Origin: Staphylothermus sp.
GTDB lineage: Archaea > Thermoproteota > Thermoprotei_A > Sulfolobales > Desulfurococcaceae
Length of the DNA stretch: 5,420 bases
Assembly (NCBI GenBank): GCA_021159785.1
Contig: JAGHDU010000014.1
Coordinates: 1-5,420, forward strand
Direction of reading: 5' to 3'
Shown: positions 1 through 5,188 of the stretch, one piece after another
Numbering within the stretch: position 1 is the first letter of the stretch
How the letters are laid out: every line of letters starts with the position of its first letter
Program-made: the position numbers and the translations under genes
Notes under the pieces: model-generated
Database searches by the model: none
Seen by the model: only the letters and a program-made list of their open reading frames with translations
What the model was told of the DNA's origin: nothing

Positions 1-31
1 ATATATCATATTGTATAAAAACATTAAACAT

Positions 32-589
32 ATGAAAATACTATTCATATCTATCATAGTACTGAGTCTAGTTATTCCATTATATTTAGTATATCATAAC
101 GTATATACCCAACCTTCAGTTGATATTCAAACATTTCAAACATCAAAACCTCTCAAAATGTATGAGAAACAAAATATAATCATAACCGATATAATTAGAC
201 ATAGGGCCCTTATCCATGTATCCAGCGATAATCCGTTTACTTTAGCATATATGGAGCTTGAAACTAACTCTTCAGCAAAGATAATAGCTTTTGGGACAAT
301 GAATTATACCGGGGTCTTGGAAGCAAATGCAGAAACAACGATTGTTATTGTACCCCTCAATTGTTCCGCAAAGGACTTTAAGTACGTTTATAGAAGAATC
401 GAGTTCATTAAGAACTATGATTCCGTAAAACTCATAGAATATAGTTTCTTGCCAATTGCACCTCTTCTTGGTGTTCTATTCATAGTTTCATATTATAGGA
501 AATTAATCCAGAAATCAACAAATATAAATAGCAAAATTGAATCTATACCTCAACAATCTGAAGTAAATGTTTCTGACTCAACTTCATGA
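32..589 (+). CDS. Small membrane protein with two predicted TM segments, function unknown
   Basis: I do not recognise this protein. From ATG 32 it is 185 residues. It opens with Met-Lys and a hydrophobic stretch (about residues 3-20), typical of a signal anchor. A polar, beta-rich segment of roughly 115 residues follows. A second hydrophobic stretch near the C-terminus (SFLPIAPLLGVLFIVSYY, about residues 138-155) leads to a basic and then Ser/Gln-rich tail. The likely topology is cytoplasm, one extracellular domain, cytoplasm. The presumed outer domain carries three N-X-S/T sequons (NSS, NYT, NCS), which fits N-glycosylation of archaeal surface proteins; that is inference. An in-frame TTG at 11 would add seven residues, and the frame stays open to the left edge, so the true start could lie further upstream. 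There is no clear Shine-Dalgarno before either start, so translation may be leaderless. The last 47 bases overlap the convergent VWA gene. Confidence 0.7.
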   Translation: MKILFISIIVLSLVIPLYLVYHNVYTQPSVDIQTFQTSKPLKMYEKQNIIITDIIRHRALIHVSSDNPFTLAYMELETNSSAKIIAFGTMNYTGVLEANAETTIVIVPLNCSAKDFKYVYRRIEFIKNYDSVKLIEYSFLPIAPLLGVLFIVSYYRKLIQKSTNINSKIESIPQQSEVNVSDSTS

Positions 590-1865
590 CAGAAAAGTAC
601 TTCGTGGAAATGTTTTTCAAACTCTTATTATCTCCCATAATCATAACTGTTATAAGTCTTGCATTAGCACGTTTTAGATTGTAGAGTACTAATTGTTCTG
701 CTATTCTATCGACGCCATCGGTGATCAGTATAATATCACTCCTTCTATTAACATTACCAGCTCTTATATCATTACAAGCAGTCATTATCGCTTTAGAAAT
801 ATCTGTTCCTCCACTTCCACGTACTTGGGCAATATAATCAATTAGTTTTAATACTTGACTGGCTTTGGGACGTTTTTCAACTTTAGCTAATGGATATGGT
901 ATGCTATTAAAGAACCTGAAATAATACTCTCTATGTTCTTTGACAGCTCTCATGTAGAGGCTTAGAGCAACAGCTTTAGCCCATGTCATTTTCATGCCAT
1001 CCATAGAGCCCGACTTATCCAATAGTACATATAATGGGCCCTTTCCTTGACTGAGCTTTTTCTGATAAAGGAGTAGTCTGTTTTCAAGATATTTTATGTA
1101 GAATAATTCATCTGGTAAAGCTAGTATAGATGGAACTATTCTCTCTATATCTTTACCTAATTCATAACCAGTTAATTCGCCATGTTTGAATCTTTGTTTC
1201 TTTTCTGGTATGTTTATGCTCCATGGTTTTATGCCTCGTAAAATATCCAGTATTTTCTTAACCTCAATATTTCTCGCTAATCTTATTAGTTCGGGACCGT
1301 ATTCTTCATAGGCTAGAACGCTAATACTGCCCGGCTGAGTACCCTCTATAAGGGTCTTTAGTTTCTTTGCATTTTCTACGTCTCTTAAAGTATTAGATAT
1401 TGCTTTCTCTACATTTCTCTTAACAATTTGTTCATTAGATAATGTGCTAGTTTCTTCGCCTCGTCTCTTACTCGTAGAACTAGCCATCGATCTTGATTCT
1501 TCTTCAAGCTTTATAAGTTCCGAGATAAATATACTTGCTGCTATACTACTCATTAATCCATCTACAATTGTTCTACTACGGATATCATGAATAAAACTAG
1601 ATCGCAGAAGATAATTTATTATATTATAGTCTTTTATTTTGTTTCTCGGGATTTCTTGTTTATCTTCAAGAATAGGCATAGGTAGATAGAAGGAATAGAA
1701 GATGTCTATTGCGAGATGAAGCGGTATTTTTAATTCCTTTTCAGCAATAAGCCTAGCTATTCTTAATACCTTTAATCCACGGTATCTTACAATAGGGTCC
1801 TCATAATTGATGTTTCTAAGAAGACCTTTTTCAACAAGGTTTTCTTTATATCTTTTGGTGAGCAT
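543..1865 (-). CDS. VWA-domain protein, ViaA/CoxE-like partner of the MoxR ATPase
   Basis: This 440-residue soluble protein probably acts as the metal-binding, substrate-recognising partner of the AAA+ ATPase encoded just upstream. The C-terminal third is a von Willebrand A domain (about 277-435) with a complete MIDAS site: D283-x-S285-x-S287 (LLDKSGS), T354 in GSGGTDI, and D383 in ILITDGVD. Just before it, GKDIERIVPSILAL (237-250) matches the conserved segment that precedes the VWA domain in ViaA/YehP/CoxE-like proteins. Residues 1-220 are mostly helical, with a charged Ser/Glu/Arg linker around 121-148. No membrane segment is seen, so it should be cytoplasmic. The ATG at 1865 follows AAAGGTAG by a few bases and lies 17 bases after the ATPase stop, so the two are probably cotranscribed. 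The last residues (HLLQIVEV) form the expected terminal VWA helix, so the 47-bp overlap with the convergent gene is unlikely to be an annotation artefact. Family assignment is solid; the client is unknown. Confidence 0.93.
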   Translation of the reverse strand: MLTKRYKENLVEKGLLRNINYEDPIVRYRGLKVLRIARLIAEKELKIPLHLAIDIFYSFYLPMPILEDKQEIPRNKIKDYNIINYLLRSSFIHDIRSRTIVDGLMSSIAASIFISELIKLEEESRSMASSTSKRRGEETSTLSNEQIVKRNVEKAISNTLRDVENAKKLKTLIEGTQPGSISVLAYEEYGPELIRLARNIEVKKILDILRGIKPWSINIPEKKQRFKHGELTGYELGKDIERIVPSILALPDELFYIKYLENRLLLYQKKLSQGKGPLYVLLDKSGSMDGMKMTWAKAVALSLYMRAVKEHREYYFRFFNSIPYPLAKVEKRPKASQVLKLIDYIAQVRGSGGTDISKAIMTACNDIRAGNVNRRSDIILITDGVDRIAEQLVLYNLKRANARLITVMIMGDNKSLKNISTKYFSVMKLSQKHLLQIVEV

Positions 1866-1882
1866 GGATGCTACCTTTCGAG

Positions 1883-3028
1883 TTAAATCATGAATTTCCT
1901 CTTAACCATATCTATTACTTCGTTTATCTCAGCTAATACATCTAATGCCCTTTGCCTGACAATATCATCGCTTGTTTCTTCAGCTAGTCTTTTAATTCTC
2001 TCTTTAACAGCTTCAAAACTCCTTAAATAATCTACGAGTCTTGGATCAAAATCTGTTACTTTGGCTACGTAGTTCTTAGCTTCTCTAGCATTTGCTTGGA
2101 TTTCTGCGAGTTCACGTAAATGTTTTTCAGTAGCCTTGATCTCGTCAAGTAAAACAGCATAGACTTGTTCCATTTCCTCGGAATCTCTAGGAGCTATATG
2201 TTTCAATACAAATAAGTCTTCTTCGGTAGCACGCATTCTCTTATTAAGAAGAGCTGATGCTGCTATAGCTTTTAAGGCTTTACCTTTCCTACGATCTGTT
2301 ATGTGTATGCCTTGGTCCTCCAATATAGCGTATAATTTCAATAATTTTTCTTTAATAGGACTAAGATCTACTTCGAAAATCAGTTTGTTAAGCATTTTAA
2401 CGTCATCCATGTTAAGTATAGGTTCGGCGTATTCATAGTATCCTGCTTCGATTTTCCAAGCCGCTTCTAATAATTCTGCCCATTTATCCTCGCTGACTGG
2501 TTTTACGAAATGTCTGTAGAGAAATCTATCGTAAAGGGCTTGTAATTCTGGTTCATCTGGTACATTATTGCTGGCAGCGATCATTGACCATAAAGGTACT
2601 TTTATCTCATTGTATCCATCATACAGGATTCTTTCATTCATAATTGTTAAAAACATGTTTAGTATGGCGGAATTTGCATTAAATATTTCATCGATGAATG
2701 CGATCTCTGCCTCAGGAAGCTTATTTTTAGTAATTCTGACGTACTTGCCTTGTTTCAAAGCTGTAATATCCAATGGGCCAAATAATTCATCTGGCTCTGT
2801 AAATTTTGTTAACAAATACTTGAAGAATCTTGCATTTATTAATTCTGCCGCCCTTCTTGCTAATGCTGATTTAGCTGTACCGGGTTCCCCAATCATAACT
2901 AGATGTTCTCCGGATACAATAGACAATGCTATTACTTTAGCTTCCTCTTCTCTACCCACGAATGGCTTTGCTAATTCGTTAACAAACTTATGCGCTTGGT
3001 TGAGTAATTTATTGAAACTTTGATCCAT
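1883..3028 (-). CDS. MoxR-family AAA+ ATPase, RavA-like
   Basis: This 381-residue ATPase is of the MoxR class, closest in motif style to the RavA branch. Visible elements are Walker A GEPGTAKS (47-54, K53), Walker B IAFIDEI (109-115, D113/E114), sensor 1 AASN (N154), an arginine-finger region YDRFLYR (166-172) and sensor 2 TDRRKGKAL (244-252). The segment YLLTKFTEPDELFGPL (71-86) is a strong RavA/MoxR hallmark. The C-terminal 100 residues are charged and helical. Escherichia coli RavA is about 500 residues with an extra LARA domain, which is absent here. MoxR ATPases work with VWA proteins to remodel or activate protein complexes, often with metal or cofactor insertion, and the downstream VWA gene supports that pairing. 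The ATG at 3028 is preceded by TGAGGT with 9 bases of spacing, and a TATA box lies about 50 bases upstream. It is the first gene of a two-gene operon. The physiological target cannot be read from this window. Confidence 0.95.
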   Translation of the reverse strand: MDQSFNKLLNQAHKFVNELAKPFVGREEEAKVIALSIVSGEHLVMIGEPGTAKSALARRAAELINARFFKYLLTKFTEPDELFGPLDITALKQGKYVRITKNKLPEAEIAFIDEIFNANSAILNMFLTIMNERILYDGYNEIKVPLWSMIAASNNVPDEPELQALYDRFLYRHFVKPVSEDKWAELLEAAWKIEAGYYEYAEPILNMDDVKMLNKLIFEVDLSPIKEKLLKLYAILEDQGIHITDRRKGKALKAIAASALLNKRMRATEEDLFVLKHIAPRDSEEMEQVYAVLLDEIKATEKHLRELAEIQANAREAKNYVAKVTDFDPRLVDYLRSFEAVKERIKRLAEETSDDIVRQRALDVLAEINEVIDMVKRKFMI

Positions 3029-3037
3029 ACTGTAAAT

Positions 3038-3043
3038 ACCTCA
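3038..3043 (-). promoter_or_regulatory. Shine-Dalgarno site of the MoxR ATPase gene
   Basis: TGAGGT on the minus strand ends 9 bases before the ATG at 3028. It matches the anti-Shine-Dalgarno end of archaeal 16S rRNA and supports this start codon over later in-frame ones. Confidence 0.6.
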
Positions 3044-3072
3044 GCGTCCTCTAAGTACCAATTCATATAATG

Positions 3073-3081
3073 AATATAAAA
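3073..3081 (-). promoter_or_regulatory. Probable TATA box for the MoxR-VWA operon
   Basis: On the minus strand the sequence reads TTTTATATT, a good archaeal TATA box, centred about 49 bases upstream of the ATPase ATG at 3028. A transcript start about 26 bases downstream, near 3051, would give a leader of roughly 20 bases containing the Shine-Dalgarno TGAGGT (3043-3038). The spacing is self-consistent, but no transcript data are available. Confidence 0.55.
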
Positions 3082-3116
3082 GCCCTAATAAAGTAATTAT
3101 TGATCAAAACAATAAC

Positions 3117-3181
3117 ACAGGTCAGCTGAGCAACTCCTCAGCATCATAATCAGCTGAAAACCGGGTTCTTCATCCCCTAAG
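3117..3181 (-). ncRNA. Candidate C/D-box-like small RNA
   Basis: On the minus strand, elements resembling an archaeal C/D sRNA occur in the order C-D'-C'-D over about 55 bases: C-like GGGATGA (3176-3170), D' CTGA (3153-3150), C'-like ATGATGC (3147-3141) and D CTGA (3125-3122). A TATA box (TTTAAATA) is centred about 26 bases before the expected 5' end, and a T-rich run (TTATTGTTTT) follows the D box, so an independent short transcript is plausible. Weak points: the C box has G where U is usual, C' is one base off, and the presumed guides are 16 and 15 bases rather than the usual 12 or so. The terminal stem required by a k-turn pairs poorly. If it is real, the nucleotides modified would pair with the fifth base upstream of D' and D (3158 and 3130). 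I could not match the guides to an rRNA or tRNA from memory. The two TCAGCTGA palindromes could instead be operator half-sites or a hairpin. Confidence 0.42.
3122..3157. repeat. Two copies of the 8-bp palindrome TCAGCTGA
   Basis: TCAGCTGA occurs at 3122-3129 and again at 3150-3157, with 20 bases between. Each copy is a perfect palindrome, so the pair is both a direct and an inverted repeat and could form an 8-bp stem in RNA. The start-to-start distance of 28 bases is close to 2.7 helical turns. The copies coincide with the D and D' boxes of the candidate small RNA, so the two interpretations compete. Confidence 0.6.
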
Positions 3182-3204
3182 TATAACAAATTGTAAATTA
3201 GATG

Positions 3205-3213
3205 TTATTTAAA
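3205..3213 (-). promoter_or_regulatory. TATA box upstream of the candidate small RNA
   Basis: The minus strand reads TTTAAATAA inside the longer ATATTTAAATAA, a near-ideal archaeal TATA element. It lies directly after the stop codon of the 98-residue gene. Counting about 26 bases downstream gives a start near 3183, seven bases before the C-like box at 3176. No protein-coding gene begins close by on this strand, since the ATPase start is 180 bases away and has its own box. The core is palindromic, so by itself it does not fix direction. Confidence 0.5.
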
Positions 3214-3218
3214 TATCT

Positions 3219-3515
3219 TTACAACAAGTCTCTAACTAGTTCTCCAGTGTATCTAATATCAATCAAGTGTTCTTCTAATAAATCCTTCAATCCTTTTTTC
3301 TTCCTTTTCATTAATAATTTTCCTGTAGCGATCATGGTTAAACCAATGCTTGTTGATATCATTGTTGGATCTGGTACCATTAGGAAAAAGCCACTTGCCT
3401 TTAGTAATTTTTCGCCACGTTCGTCAGGTCCCCCCATGAGAATTCTAGCAACACTTCTTATATCGTCGATGACGTTATCTATTTCATTCTTTTTCTTATT
3501 CTTTAGAATAAACAC
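3219..3515 (-). CDS. Conserved-looking 98-residue protein, function unknown
   Basis: I do not recognise this protein. It is 98 residues and starts with GTG at 3515; AGGGTG seven bases upstream on the minus strand strongly supports that start. The N-terminus is Lys/Asn-rich (KNKKKNEIDN), followed by a charged helix and the motif RILMGGPDERGEKLLKASG (24-42). A more hydrophobic Gly/Thr/Met segment, FFLMVPDPTMISTSIGLTMIATGKLL (43-68), comes next. The basic block MKRKKKGLKDLL and a charged helix close the protein. The middle segment could be a single membrane helix or a buried core. The Pro-Asp-Pro before the hydrophobic run, with basic residues after it, would fit either. It lies upstream of the candidate small RNA and ATPase operon on the same strand, about 190 bases from the ATPase, so cotranscription is possible but not indicated. 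The good ribosome site and single clean frame argue that it is real; the complementary-strand frame at 3202-3540 looks like its shadow. Confidence 0.75.
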   Translation of the reverse strand: MFILKNKKKNEIDNVIDDIRSVARILMGGPDERGEKLLKASGFFLMVPDPTMISTSIGLTMIATGKLLMKRKKKGLKDLLEEHLIDIRYTGELVRDLL

Positions 3516-3546
3516 AACAAAACACCCTATAATTTCGTAATTGTCA

Positions 3547-3555
3547 ATATTTTAT
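3547..3555 (-). promoter_or_regulatory. Possible TATA box for the 98-residue gene
   Basis: The minus strand reads ATAAAATAT, centred about 36 bases upstream of the GTG at 3515. A start 22-26 bases downstream would give a short leader that just includes the AGGGTG Shine-Dalgarno at 3528-3523. It shares the 96-base divergent region with the promoter of the GIY-YIG gene. Confidence 0.4.
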
Positions 3556-3568
3556 GCGTCTGTCAACC

Positions 3569-3576
3569 AAATATTT
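3569..3576 (+). promoter_or_regulatory. Possible TATA box for the GIY-YIG gene
   Basis: AAATATTT is centred about 40 bases upstream of the TTG start at 3612. A transcript start near 3598 would leave a leader of about 14 bases containing AGGGGTT (3598-3604). A second AT-rich candidate, ATATTAAAA at 3585-3593, would place the start at or inside the coding region and is less likely. Confidence 0.38.
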
Positions 3577-3611
3577 GTGCGACCATATTAAAACAACAGG
3601 GGTTAATAATA

Positions 3612-4109
3612 TTGAATCTCTACCAAAATATTCCTTCATTACCTGGAGAATACTTATTGATTTTAAAAGTTCATAAAGAAATGATGATTCGTACACATGG
3701 CAAAAGGAAATTCTCCTTGGACCCAGGTATCTATGTCTATATTGGTTCGGCACATGGATTGGGTGGTTTGAGATCCCGTATAATCCGACACATGAGAAAA
3801 AATAAGAAGATATTTTGGCATATCGATTACTTAACTACTAGCAATTATGTGAAAATTATAGGTTTAGTTACAATAATTAGTTTTAATAAAAATGTTGATT
3901 TTGAAAGCATGATAAGTAAACACATGCTTTCTCGTTTTAAACCTATTTTGGGTTTTGGATGTTCTGATAAAAAGAGAGATAAATCCCATCTATACTATTG
4001 TGGGAAAAACCTTTCGGAGTGTTTGAAAATAATCAAGGAAATTCTATCATTGATAAAACCATTAGCCCGGAATGTACAAACAATATTATTAACCCCTACC
4101 CGTATATAA
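3612..4109 (+). CDS. GIY-YIG/DUF123 family protein (putative nuclease)
   Basis: This is a 165-residue stand-alone member of the DUF123 branch of the GIY-YIG superfamily. Visible hallmarks are an N-terminal strand PGEYLLIL (11-18), the signature GIYVYIG (39-45), GGLRSRIIRH (51-60) with a candidate catalytic Arg54, and WHIDYL (69-74). A glutamate in DFES (E98) sits where the superfamily metal-binding Glu is expected. The DUF123 C-terminal motif GFGCSD (114-119) leads to SHLYYC (125-130). Three cysteines (117, 130, 137) may bridge or bind metal. GIY-YIG folds usually cut DNA, but DUF123 function is not established, so the nuclease role is inference. The TTG at 3612 is chosen because AGGGGTT lies about 9 bases upstream and later ATG codons would delete the first core strand. 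The 69-residue reverse frame at 3544-3753 is a shadow. The next gene, ssb, has its own TATA box overlapping this stop codon. Confidence 0.88.
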   Translation: MNLYQNIPSLPGEYLLILKVHKEMMIRTHGKRKFSLDPGIYVYIGSAHGLGGLRSRIIRHMRKNKKIFWHIDYLTTSNYVKIIGLVTIISFNKNVDFESMISKHMLSRFKPILGFGCSDKKRDKSHLYYCGKNLSECLKIIKEILSLIKPLARNVQTILLTPTRI

Positions 4110-4110
4110 T
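4103..4110 (+). promoter_or_regulatory. TATA box for the ssb-pqqD-like operon
   Basis: TATATAAT overlaps the stop codon of the preceding GIY-YIG gene. It is centred about 47 bases upstream of the ATG at 4153. A start near 4132 would give a leader of about 20 bases with the Shine-Dalgarno AAGGAG (4135-4140). This suggests independent control of the SSB gene rather than simple read-through. Confidence 0.5.
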
Positions 4111-4152
4111 GCCACATAATCCATAACTCGTAAAAAGGAGTCGAAACACGAA

Positions 4153-4620
4153 ATGTACGTAAATTCGGAACAAGATAAACCCGAATCTAAACCTATAACA
4201 CACATAATCGATCTAAAAGCAAACGAAGAAAACGTTCACATAAGAGGAAGAGTTCTAGAAACATCTCCTCCAAGAGTAATTCAGACAAGGAAAGGTCCTA
4301 GAACAATCAGTAACGCTATTATAGGAGACGAAACTGGTCGTGTACAAGCAACATTATGGGGTACAAAAGCAGGGAGTCTAGAAGAAGGTAAAGTAGTTGA
4401 TATACAAGGTGCATGGACTACAAGTTATCGAGGCAAGGTACAGATTAATATTGGTAAATCAACACAAATAGCTGAAGTAAATGATAGTGATGTTCCTCAA
4501 CCAGAAAACATTCCCGAAGACCAGCCTGAAGCACCCTACGAACCTAGACAGCGTAGACCAAGTGGTTTCAGAAGACAAGGATACTATAGACAAGGCAGAG
4601 GTATATATAGAAGAAAATAG
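4153..4620 (+). CDS. ssb: Single-stranded DNA-binding protein, crenarchaeal single-OB-fold type
   Basis: This 155-residue protein closely resembles the Sulfolobus SSB family, which coats and protects single-stranded DNA during replication and repair. A single OB fold spans about 16-108 and includes TISNAIIGDETGRVQATLWG (51-70) and GAWTTSYRGKVQINIG (86-101). The base-stacking aromatics expected from Sulfolobus SSB are present as W69, W88 and Y92, the last replacing Phe. A Pro/Glu-rich spacer (about 113-130) leads to an Arg/Gly/Tyr-rich tail with QGYYRQGRG and the terminal IYRRK. In Sulfolobus SSB the tail also has Arg/Gly repeats but ends acidic and mediates protein contacts; here the extreme C-terminus is basic. 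The ATG at 4153 follows AAGGAG by 12 bases. The gene is 19 bases upstream of the PqqD-like gene and likely cotranscribed with it. Confidence 0.95.
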   Translation: MYVNSEQDKPESKPITHIIDLKANEENVHIRGRVLETSPPRVIQTRKGPRTISNAIIGDETGRVQATLWGTKAGSLEEGKVVDIQGAWTTSYRGKVQINIGKSTQIAEVNDSDVPQPENIPEDQPEAPYEPRQRRPSGFRRQGYYRQGRGIYRRK

Positions 4621-4639
4621 ATGAATAAGGTGTACACGT

Positions 4640-4954
4640 ATGAGTGAAGAAAAAGATCAAAAGATAAAAGTTAACGAACTATTCCAGGAAATAAAAATAC
4701 TAAAACCAACAAGGCAGGGAGTATTTCTAGGTGAAGAAGAAGAGAAATTCTACGTCGCCAAGTCAGAGGAAGAGGTATACGAATTATCAGCATTAGCGTA
4801 TTATGTATGGTTACTGTGTGATGGCGAACATACGGTTGAGGAAATGGTTTCAAAAATGAGCCAAGATGTAAAAGTATCCGAGGAAGAAGTAATAGAACCT
4901 CTAGTAATAGCCCTTGATAGTCTATCACATGCCGGGTTAGTAAAATTCGTATAA
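4640..4954 (+). CDS. PqqD-like small protein (RiPP-recognition-element fold)
   Basis: This 104-residue protein belongs to the PqqD-like family, whose winged-helix fold binds leader peptides for radical-SAM and other peptide-modifying enzymes. The family pattern is clear in YELSALAYYVWLLCDGEHTV (47-66), matching the usual hydrophobic helix followed by cDGe.Tv, and in the C-terminal ALDSLSHAGLVKF (91-103). The first 28 residues are charged, and FLGEEEEKFYVAKSEEE (29-45) is the beta region. ATG 4640 is supported by AAGGTG seven bases upstream. It lies 19 bases after ssb with no terminator between, so it is probably the second gene of that operon. No radical-SAM gene, precursor peptide or PQQ gene is present here. 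It may act as an adaptor for a partner encoded elsewhere, or have a different role tied to SSB. The family call is good; the function is unknown. Confidence 0.85.
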   Translation: MSEEKDQKIKVNELFQEIKILKPTRQGVFLGEEEEKFYVAKSEEEVYELSALAYYVWLLCDGEHTVEEMVSKMSQDVKVSEEEVIEPLVIALDSLSHAGLVKFV

Positions 4955-5006
4955 CGAACTTAGAGTGTGAATAATAGTATACGTAACCCATATATATTGT
5001 AATAAT

Positions 5007-5013
5007 TGTTTTT
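5007..5013 (+). terminator. Possible T-rich terminator after the ssb operon
   Basis: A T-rich run (TGTTTTT) lies about 53 bases after the stop of the PqqD-like gene, in an AT-rich context. Archaeal intrinsic termination uses oligo-T tracts without a required hairpin, and none is obvious here. The assignment rests only on position and composition. Confidence 0.35.
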
Positions 5014-5143
5014 AGTATAAATCATCCTTAAACAATGCATTGAAGATGACTATATTTCTAAATATAATGATGTACATTAAAACTGGTGGGATAAAAGTTA
5101 AAATATCCCTATTTTCTAGAAGAATTAAGAACAATAATAAAGG

Positions 5144-5150
5144 TAATATA
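5144..5150 (+). promoter_or_regulatory. Possible TATA box of the permease gene
   Basis: TAATATA is centred about 26 bases before 5173, which would leave a leader of about 16 bases containing GGGAG (5176-5180) ahead of the GTG at 5189. Box, leader, ribosome site and start codon are mutually consistent, which also supports the GTG start. Confidence 0.42.
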
Positions 5151-5188
5151 CATTATGTTAATTACTCTGTTCATAGGGAGTCCATAAA

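Larger units (their letters stand above)
4955..5188. other. AT-rich intergenic region
   Basis: This 234-base stretch holds no convincing gene. It contains the T-run near 5007-5013, several AT-rich TATA-like strings (for example ATATATAT near 4990-4997) and the proposed promoter of the permease gene. A 73-codon frame from a TTG at 5040 to 5261 has no Shine-Dalgarno, is Asn/Ile/Lys-rich and overlaps the permease in another frame, so I do not call it a gene. Confidence 0.5.

Noticed and set aside
2568..3023. 151-codon frame on the plus strand
   Set aside because: It lies entirely antisense to the well-supported MoxR ATPase and has no ribosome site or recognisable domain.
3121..3180. Possible tRNA T-arm on the plus strand (CCGGGTTC)
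   Set aside because: The following bases do not give a TTCRANN loop closed by a matching 5-bp stem, and no acceptor or anticodon arms are found.
3202..3540. 112-codon frame on the plus strand
   Set aside because: It is antisense to the 98-residue gene. Its Phe/Ser/Asn-rich composition looks like a reverse-strand shadow, while the minus-strand frame has a strong Shine-Dalgarno.
3544..3753. 69-codon frame on the minus strand
   Set aside because: It overlaps the start of the GIY-YIG gene and the divergent promoter region and has no supporting motif.
4671..4991. 106-codon frame on the minus strand
   Set aside because: It is antisense to the PqqD-like gene; the Leu/His/Arg-rich product is a shadow of Glu/Lys codons.
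5025..5095. C-box-like ATGATGT and nearby CTGG as a second C/D sRNA
   Set aside because: There is no proper D box (CTGA) at a suitable distance and no paired internal boxes.
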